From: Neoechinorhynchus agilis
Taxonomy: Eukaryota > Acanthocephala
NCBI GenBank assembly: GCA_051530055.1
Contig: CM121343.1
Span: forward strand, 6,696,001-6,760,000
Direction of reading: 5' to 3'
Length of the DNA: 64,000 nt
This document shows positions 55,125 to 64,000 of the stretch, piece after piece. The position numbers and the translations under genes are program-made. The notes under the pieces were generated by a model. That model did not search any database. It saw nothing but the letters and a program-made list of their open reading frames with translations, and was not told where the DNA came from. Each line of letters begins with the position of its first letter. Within the stretch, counting starts at the first letter, position 1.

Positions 55125-57125
55125 AAATGAGCCCTATCTCCCCGAAGATAATATTAAAATCATTTGTTGTTAATATTTACCTTTATTATAATTTTTTAAA
55201 TATTTTAGAGACGATCTCAATCCTTTTATTTCACTTTAGTTCGACGTACAAAACTCTCACGTTATTGAGAATGCCCGAGGATTGTTTAATTTTGAGGATC
55301 TTACAACACCAAACTCACGATTGTGCGAAATGAGCCCCATTTCCCCGAAAATAATATTCTTTCAGTCATAAATGAAGTGATTTTGTTTATTTTTAAGGCT
55401 AAAATCATTTGTTGTTGATATTTGCCTTTATTATAATTTTTTAAATATTTTAGAGACGATCTCAATCCTTTTATTTTACTTTAGTTCGACGTACAAAACT
55501 CTCACGTTATTGAGAATGCCCGAGGATTGTTTAATTTTGAGGATCTTACAACACCAAACTCACGAGTGTGCGAAATGAGCCCCATTTCCCCGAAAATATA
55601 TTCTTCATCATAAATGAAGTGATTTTGTTATTTTTAAGGCTAAAATCATTTGTTGTTATATTTGCCTATTATAATTTTTAAATATTTTAGAGACGATCTC
55701 AATCTTTATTTCACTTTAGTTCGACGTACAAAACTCTCACGTTATTAGAATGCCGAGATTGTTTAATTTGAGGATCTTACAACACCAAACTCACGAGTGT
55801 GCGAAATGAGCCCCATTTCCCCGAAAATAATATTCGTTCAATCATAAATGAAGTGATTTTGTTTATTTTTAAGGCTAAAATCATTTGTTGTTGATATTTG
55901 CCTTTATTATAATTTTTTAAATATTTTAGAGACGATCTCAATCCTTTTATTTTACTTTAGTTCGACGTACAAAACTCTCACGTTATTGAGAATGCCCGAG
56001 GATTGTTTAATTTTGAGGATCTTACAACACCAAACTCACGAGTGTGCGAAATGAGCCCCATTTCCCCGAAAATAATATTCTTTCAATCATAAATGAAGTG
56101 ATTTTGTTTATTTTTAAGGCTAAAATCATTTGTTGTTGATATTTGCCTTTATTATAATTTTTTAAATATTTTAGAGACGATCTCAATCCTTTTATTTTAC
56201 TTTAGTTCGACGTACAAAACTCTCACGTTATTTAGAATGCCAGAGGATTGTTCAATTTTGAGAATCTTACAACACCAAACTCACGAGTGTGCGAAATGAG
56301 CCCCATTTCCCCGAAAATAGTATTCGTTCAATCATAAATGAAGTGATTTTGTTTATTTTTAAGGCTAAAATCATTTGTTGTTGATATTTGCCTTTATTAT
56401 AATTTTTTAAATATTTTAGAGACGATCTCAATCCTTTTATTTTACTTTAGTTCGACGTACAAAACTCTCACGTTATTGAGAATGCCCGAGGATTGTTTAA
56501 TTTTGAGGATCTTACAACACCAAACTCACGAGTGTGCGAAATGAGCCCCATTTCCCCGAAAATAATATTCTTTCAGTCATAAATGAAGTGATTTTGTTTA
56601 TTTTTAAGGCTAAAATCATTTGTTGTTAATATTTGCCTTTATTATAATTTTTTAAATATTTTAGAGACGATCTCAATCCTTTTATTTTACTTTAGTTCGA
56701 CGTACAAAACTCTCACGTTATTGAGAATGCCCGAGGATTGTTTAATTTTGAGGATCTTCCACCAAACTCACGAGTGTGCGAAATGAGCCCCATTTCCCGG
56801 AAAATAATATTCTTTCAGTCATAAATGAAGTGATTTTGTTTATTTTTAAGGCTAAAATCATTTGTTGCTAATATTTGCCTTTATTATAATTTTTTAAATA
56901 TTTTAGAGACGATCTCAATCCTTTTATTTCACTTTAGTTCGACGTACAAAACTCTCACGTTATTGAGAATGCCCGAGGATTGTTTTAATCTTGGGGATCT
57001 TACAACACCAAACTCACGAGTGTGCGAAATGAGCCCCATTTCCCCGAAAATAATATTCGTTCAATCATAAATGAAGTGATATTGTTTATTTTTAAGGCTA
57101 AAATCATTTGTTGCTAATATTTGCC
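55125..57125. repeat. 245-bp satellite array, about 8 copies
   Basis: Copies begin at GCGAAATGAGCCCCATTTCC near 55,325, 55,570, 55,803, 56,047, 56,291, 56,537, 56,777 and 57,025. Other anchors are TAGAGACGATCTCAATCC and GACGTACAAAACTCTCACG. Copies are nearly identical apart from one (55,600-55,800) that has lost about a dozen single bases, mostly in homopolymers. The last copy is cut off at about 57,125, some 260 bp before the presumed WNK start codon. Confidence 0.95.
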
Positions 57126-57385
57126 CCTGTGAAATTTTTTGGATACACCTTGCGTTTTATTTCGAATTGTTCGGCTTGAATTAAAGTTTACATTTCAAAA
57201 AAGTGAAACTTTTGAACAGTGACATTGAAGGCACTACTTCTAATCGTAATTTTGAGCCTTTCGAATGTCTATTTCAGATCTACAACAAATTATCAACTTT
57301 GTTGTGCACCAACGATTTTCAACGGAGAGGAAATTTAAACCTTTTCACCAGAATATCTGCTCAATACCGTTCCATTGCTTTCATA

Positions 57386-60300
57386 ATGAATTGTTTTAGT
57401 GAAACCGCATTTACGACTAACGAAGAACGTCCATTGAACGAAAGCACCGATGATAATAAACCCAAGGTTAAACCTGCGATCCCTGACGATGACACGTCCG
57501 TATCGGTTAAATTGCGATCGGCAAGTGATACTATACTTCGCGAAAAGGTGGAAAGTCTTACCAACGTAAGATTCTGGAGATCGGAAACTGATGTAAGTGT
57601 AGATTTTTCAAATTATGACTATGGACTTGCGACGGGAGGTGGTGGAACTTGTGATCAAGAAGATAACTGTACACCGGTTGAACCAGCTGCTAACTCCTGT
57701 CCTCCGAAAACCCGATTAAAGAATGCTGACAGGGTTTCAATGAGGTCTTCGGTTAATGTAAGCACTTCAAGTTCCGCAAGTTACGCTGAAGGAGAAGAAG
57801 GGGATTACACAGATGATCGTGATGTTGAATCTACTGATCTCGTGCCAATAAAGAATGACAGTCAATGCCCGGCAGTCCCAGAAAGCGGTAACCGGCGCTC
57901 CTCTCGTGTATTGATAGATTCTGGTCATCAGCGTTGCTATCGTGTAACGCTGGCACGTCGCCATCACCAGTACCATCGGCCAAAGGATGACGATGATGAT
58001 GATTACGATCAATTTGAGGATGAGTCAGAAGCGAAGCAATCATCGAATGGTAGATATATCCGCCTTGAAGAAATTGGACGTGGTGCATTTAAGACCGTGT
58101 ATAAAGGTCTGGATTCAAAGGATGGTATTGCAGTGGCTTGGTGTGAATTGCAAGATGTATATAACAAAAGCGAAAGATCTCGTTTCAGAGAAGAAATTCG
58201 GGTTCTCAAAGAGTTGCATCATCAAAATATTGTTCGATTCTTTGATTATTGGCTTTATAAGACGAGTACTAGAAGAATTATAGTGTTGGTTACCGAGCTA
58301 ATGACTAGTGGCTCACTTAAGACTTATTCGAAAAACTTCAAAAACGAACTTAATCCCAAAAAGGTCAGAATCATTCGCAATTGGTGCCGTCAAATTCTTC
58401 AAGGACTTTCATACATGCATACCCGGGATCCACCAATCATCCATCGGGATTTAAAATGTGACAATATATTTATTACGGGAACGACTGGCACTGTAAAAAT
58501 TGGTGATTTGGGTTTGGCAATTTTCAAGACGAATACTTTTGCAAAGAGTATGCGGGGTACTGTAGAATTCATGGCTCCTGAGATGTTCAAAGAAATGTAC
58601 GATGAAATGGTCGATGTGTATTCATTTGGTCTTTGTGTAGTTGAACTAGCAACTGGCGAATATCCGTACACGGAATGTAAATTCCCGTCTGCCGTGATGC
58701 GAAAGGTGATGAATGGTATCAAACCTAACTGTTTTTTCAAAATACGAAATGATAGTATGCGGGAGATGATAAATTGCTGTATACGAAGGCGAAAATCAGA
58801 ACGTCTATCAGCTGAAAGATTGCTGAAGCACAGTTTCTTTCTTGAAACTGATGGAGTTTCAGTTTCAGTCACATCTCCTCAAGGAGCAGCTTCCATTGGA
58901 TGCTTAGGAAGTTCTCTAGCTAGCACATTGATGAGTCCGCAAAATGCAGAATCACCGGATACTACAGTGAGTCGCGCACGGAGACTTGAACGTCTCTCAA
59001 TGCTCTATTCAATGCCTGAAACTATTGAATTCACAGTTAAATTTCAACCGGAGCACAGGAAATTAGCTGAAAAGCAAGATGAAGAAGATTTCAAATTCGA
59101 ATTTAACACAAAACACGATACACAATTATCAGTTGTAGAGGATCTTGTTGAAAAACACTTGATATCTTCTACTGATTCGGAATATGTCGCACAGTGCATC
59201 GAAGATCGATTGCGTGAAATCCACTTTCATTGCATATATCCGATGCCAAGGACCATTAAGGACAAAAGCCATCCTAGTATCTGTAATGAAATATCTTCAT
59301 CCTTCTCACAAGATGGAAACTTGTGTTCTGATGAGTTCACAAATGCTGATTTTAGTAGTATTGGCAACACTGTCGACGACGATGATGATTATCTTCATTG
59401 CTCAAAACATGTGACTTCAGCGGATTCGATAGAAGAAATAAATGATCCTATTTGCAATGATGACGATTCGATAGCAGTACGTGAAACCATTGACCAGATT
59501 TTGAACGAAGTTGACGATGTTTATCGCATCGCCTCACAAAATGCAAAACAATTCGACGAAGAACGATCCATGGAACACATTGGAATGGTAACCCATCAGA
59601 CGGTATCAACGAATTTAGTCGTTAACATGATATCCAGTGGCACTAGCACCGCTAAACTTACCGAAGTGCCTGCTGTTATTCAGAATTCGAGCGTTTCCGT
59701 ATTCGAGCAATGTGAATGTCCGAGCATCCCAAGCACCGATCCCAAAACAATGACAAAACCAGGAATATTGAAAAAAAGTTCAGTGCAGCTTCAACGATCT
59801 TCACTTGATTTAGTCACCAATATTCCACCTATCGATGTTAACCAATCATATGGTGTAGAATCAAACCTATGCGATTCGACTTTTCCATCGCTTGATAAAA
59901 TTGAGATGGATAGCATTGACGATGGTAAGCATACGAATTATCCTTCTAGACTATTCCTTCCCTTACACATTTCCCCCATTCCATAACACACAAGTACGTC
60001 CATATATTGAAATGATTTACTTTTGCCATTTATGTTCACGTTTTCTTTGTAGATATGGATCAATCACAACAGCAAACCATTAATGACCAATGTGTGCCGT
60101 TAGATCAGCAAAATTCGCACCCTCCACAGGAAAGGTCGGAATTCAGAACCGGGAGGTTCAACGTAGTCAGTGTAGATCAGGGTCACTCGCTGCCTAGCCC
60201 TCCGTGCCCAAGTACGGATGCACTTTCTGCAACTCATGAAGCAACTGCCACCGATAATTTGCCATTGACGCAAAATACAAGCGATCAAGTGGTCAGCGAC

Positions 60301-63300
60301 GTGAAAATCGGCAGCTTATCTGACTCGACCATCGCTAAGTAAGTGGCCGGGGGACGCGTTCAACGCTGACTTCGGACCCCTTTATATCACCTGCAGTAGT
60401 GAGTCACAACAGCGCCGCGACAGTAACTTAAACGAATTCAATCAAGAAACGGGCTCCACCAGCATGGACGATCATCCGTTTTCTGGATCACTACTACGCA
60501 TTTTGCGTGTCGAAAACGATCATTTAATGCGATGTCGACTTGAAATCCAGGACTTATTTATCGAGTTCAATCTCCATTATGATCCCTTTGACATAGACGT
60601 CTTAGCCGTAATTTTGAATTCTTTATTAGTAAAACATTGGCCGTTGGGTCTTGCCAATCAACACAAAGATGCATTAGTTATTAGTTGTATTTCTTGCTTG
60701 CAGAATATTATTAAAGATCTTAGCAGTTATTTGATCCTAATTAAAAAGACTCAAGACGATGAAGATGTCGCCGCTGCGAATCAAATCTTAGAAGCTATAT
60801 ATCAGCGCGTCTATTATCTACCATCCAACTTATGCTCTGCTGGTATTCAAATTATACCAACACTCTTTCAACGACCACAACAGATCGATAATGGCGTAGA
60901 ATGTGATTTATCCAACCAAGTGAAGACTTGTGATGCCACGTCTTATTGTATGAGTGAAGGAAGCAAATTAGAGTTGTCGGTAAATAAAAAAGTGGAACCG
61001 GTTGCTACTTCTGAAGAGAAGCAAATTAAAGTTGGAAAACAAATTCATGCAACAGTCAGAAAAGTGCAATCGAAAGCTGCTAAGAAGTTTGAAAAAAATT
61101 TAAAGGTGTTTGATGAAAATCTTAGGAAAGTCCTAATGGAACAAATCGAACCCGTACAGGATATTGTGTGTTTGACTCAAACCGCCGTAGAAGAGCTGAA
61201 CGCAAGATCCGATTTACAAGGTGATCCAACCACTTTGGCGGCGCAGAAAGCTATGAGTATTGTGATCATTGAACAAAGTAATTGTTCCACGGGTAATGCG
61301 GATACTTTGCGAATCACTGACAAGCGCGAAGAAATTTCATATGAACAAAACATCGCATCTACGCTCGAGTCGACTAATTTACAGTGTCAGCATTTGGCAA
61401 GAAGTCCTGTGCCGCGATTGGATGATGATCAACAGTCTTGTACTTATTCCGTGAAAACCCCTCAAACGACCATTGCGTCTAACGAAATGGCTCATTTGTT
61501 GCAAACAGTCTCGGAAGATAATGTAAATTGCCCAGATTTAAGAACCAATGATTGCCCGTCGCTCACTGCTCGCGTTGAGCAATCGATAAGCGTTCCATCA
61601 GACATTAAAGAACCCCCAAATGCCTCCACGAATAGTCAAATAAATGCTGAGAAAATATCGTCTAATGTACAATCTTTAAACGTGAACATTCAAACTGCAT
61701 CTTCCAGAGGTACCGACGAAGATGCTCAAGTTACCTTCGACGGACCATTGCCTCCAACAGATTTCCAAGAGTCGTTACGAGTTGATTGTGCAAAAGTTCA
61801 AAACGATGACAAAATTGATTTTTCAGAAAGCAAAAGTTCGGAGTCACAACATGTCAAAACCCCGCAGAACCGTCCGCATCCGACTGAGGTAAAGGCTGAA
61901 TACTTGAACAGTGAAATAGTCGACCATACATGGATTCATGATAAATGTGCGACTAATAGCCCGGGAATGCCTACCAGTTCTTATATGTCACCTTCAAAAG
62001 AAGTTACAAGGACAGATTCTATAAAAAATCCGGCAGATCACTTAATTAATCCTATCGAATGCTCAACCAAAACAAGCATACAGGAAAACGGTGATGGATT
62101 CAGTATGCATGAATACGTAGCCGGTCAAAATGGTTCCATTGGTTCTCATATCAATACCATTAATATGACCACGGATTCACCATTACTTCATGGACAATCT
62201 TTAAAGATTTCATATGTACAGGCGGCGGTTCAAACGGGGTGTATTCAAAAGTCTAATGAACGGATAGCAGCCCGTAACATTGGATCACATATCCCGACCG
62301 AAGCTCAGTCTAGTAAACAAGCGCAAGGCAGTGAAAATGAAGTTCTTCGGTCAAATAGACGTTTCGTTTCGACCGAAACGCAAACTCAAATCGTTCATAT
62401 AGATTGTACGGACCAATTTGCGGAGTGCACCGAGAAAAAACATACTCCGATTGAGCTTCGAACTACGAATCAAGCGCAAATCACTACTTCGAAAACGTCC
62501 GTGCCTGTGGATATCAGTTTATATGATTGTAACGATTTGCCGACTGAAACCCATGTACAGTATAATTCTTTACCTCAGTTAACTAATAGTTCAGCAGAAG
62601 CTTCTGAAATCCATCCGCGAACTAATCGGCTCCCTATTGAGTCTATTTTGAGCATAGGTAAAATTCATCAGAAGCAACATAAAATGGAAACAATGCATAG
62701 TGGTGGAAATGCTGAAAGTATCGATGATGATATTAATAAATTAAAAAATAAAGTGAACACTAGAAGATTAGAAGTTGTGGGTAATCAATCACCACTTTCA
62801 GGAATACACTCGATCGACAGCGCCAAAAAGTTTGAAACTAACATAGTCATATCCAATAATGAGTTTGTTCCCGATGTGTCACGTCCATCTTCAATTATGG
62901 TTCCGATAACTAAAGACTTTACGAAAGGTCACGTTTCGAGAAATTCGTTGGCCGACATGGTAGATAACGTTACAGAGGATCGATCAAATTCTCAATGTAT
63001 TCCTATCGATATTCAAGTGGCGGAATATTCTCCGGAGCGATTGCGCGACGATGCGCGGAGTTCACCATTTTCAAGTCAAATGAATAGAATATCCACTGTG
63101 AGTGATTCCTCATGCAATTGTTTGGGAACAAGACCGCCGAGCGTCTCTGAATTATCGAACGTTCAATTCAAATCGACAGGGTCTGAAAGAGTATCCGGTT
63201 CCAGGGATACTCACTGTAAAGATAGAAAGGAACCTCTGTTGCGTAATGACGGCGTCCAGGCTGTGTCGTTTGAGAAAGATGACTTTAACGCGTTTCCGAT

Positions 63301-64000
63301 TTTAATCAAGCCACAACCGAGGGTCATCGACAGCAGCAACAACCGCCTTCAATACATAAAGGATGAGTCTGATTGCTTCAATGGTAGATCACGTTCAGTT
63401 CAAACTCAATGCCCAGACTTAACAGAGACCTTACCGCTGAATATCATTAGAATTAGTCAATATGGAAGTCAAGTCGCTTCCGAACCAGAGCAACACTTTG
63501 TTGTATCGTCAATTGAACACGTGAGTAATATTCGAGATGCTCCGTGCATTACCCACAATACACAAGATTTGAACTTCGAACCCACATTTGCTAAATATCG
63601 GGCATCGTGGGTCTCAAATGCACCTGACTCGAATTTTCCTGTAGAGGCTCCAGTGGATCCTGCCACGTATGATCTTGAGGATCCGCGGTTGGAAAGAGAG
63701 GAAATCAACTTAAACACTCATCCTTGCTCACTAGCGAATCAAGAATCACCGATTGTTCAGTTGTCAACTGAGATCGATGGTATTTCATGTTCAAATCAAT
63801 CTTCACATTGGACAGAAACCCATCTTCGTCCACTTGAATCACAAGGAATCCAATTGCCAGTGGTGTATCTAAAAGACGAAACCAAAAATACGGAGGCAAC
63901 TAAATTTAGTGATCAAGATGTTCTAAGAGCGTCTTTCTTAAATCAATCAATAAAGAATGATATAATTGCTCACCACCAAGCATCCAGACCCTGTTGCTTC
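57386..64000 (+). CDS. WNK-like: WNK family serine/threonine kinase (3' incomplete)
   Basis: Exons 57,386-59,924, 60,053-60,338 and 60,397 onward, still open at the window edge; introns are 128 and 58 nt and phases agree. At least 2,143 codons. The first ATG in the open frame is at 57,386. The kinase domain is at about 223-486 and has the WNK hallmarks: Cys 253 replaces the usual VAIK lysine (VAWCELQ), the catalytic Lys 236 is in the glycine loop (GRGAFKTVYKG), then HRDLKCDN and DLGLA. The activation loop reads TFAKSMRGTVEFMAPEMF, with Val where other WNKs have Pro. An autoinhibitory PF2-like domain follows at about 545-611 (PETIEFTVKF, FKFEF). The remaining 1,500 residues are Ser/Thr-rich and largely unordered. 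WNKs phosphorylate SPAK/OSR1 (GCK-VI) to control cation-chloride cotransport and osmotic responses. Confidence 0.95.

Noticed and set aside
57203-57385. WNK start at a GTG 61 codons upstream
   Set aside because: Non-ATG starts are not expected for this gene. The first in-frame ATG is at 57,386, though an unseen upstream exon is possible.

Overview
The window is nuclear DNA from a small animal, most likely an ecdysozoan invertebrate with a compact, AT-rich genome of nematode type. Spliced metazoan genes are present on both strands (POU class III factor, RBFOX, WNK kinase, G-alpha-s, HOIP-like RBR ligase, ethanolamine kinase, PIG-P, PRA1/JWA). Most introns are only 38-60 nt, with GT...TTTTAG or TTTCAG ends, and penelope-like and LINE retroelement remnants are common. 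There is no bacterial-style operon, Shine-Dalgarno signal or CRISPR array. I cannot name the species; a mermithid-like nematode would fit, but that is inference.

Layout. 1-5.4 kb: repeat-rich, with a truncated tRNA-Lys/SINE, LINE tails, a TA-flanked MITE and possible gene fragments. 5.5-10 kb: PIG-P, two unidentified spliced gene fragments and a minus-strand Penelope-like relic. 12.6-13.8 kb: intronless POU gene. 17.5-23.7 kb: 167-bp satellite. 24.4-31.6 kb: ethanolamine kinase in seven exons, split by a 5.9-kb intron that holds an 84-bp satellite and two putative nested genes. 31.7-33.2 kb: G-alpha-s. 35.0-37.2 kb: short-unit purine-rich satellite. 38.2-39.5 kb: HOIP-type RBR ubiquitin ligase. 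40-42 kb: LINE tails and a long hairpin. 43-46.4 kb: RBFOX in six exons. 46.6-52.2 kb: LINE remnants, a 112-117-bp satellite and foldback elements. 52.7-53.5 kb: JWA/PRAF3. 55.1-57.1 kb: 245-bp satellite ending about 0.1-0.3 kb upstream of a large WNK kinase gene that runs off the right edge (57.4->64 kb).

Function. These are independent housekeeping and signalling genes, not a pathway cluster: lipid head-group phosphorylation (ETNK), GPI-anchor synthesis (PIG-P), cAMP signalling (G-alpha-s), linear-ubiquitin-type ligation (HOIP-like), RNA splicing control (RBFOX), ER membrane shaping (JWA) and chloride/volume signalling (WNK). The dominant theme is the repeat landscape: five tandem arrays, at least seven LINE 3' tails, at least six foldback elements, and a dispersed family whose copies share a hammerhead-ribozyme-like core. 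Two of the arrays (17.5 and 35 kb) appear to have grown inside related copies of one dispersed element.

Exon structures were derived by hand from splice signals, reading phase and family similarity. No alignment or search was run.
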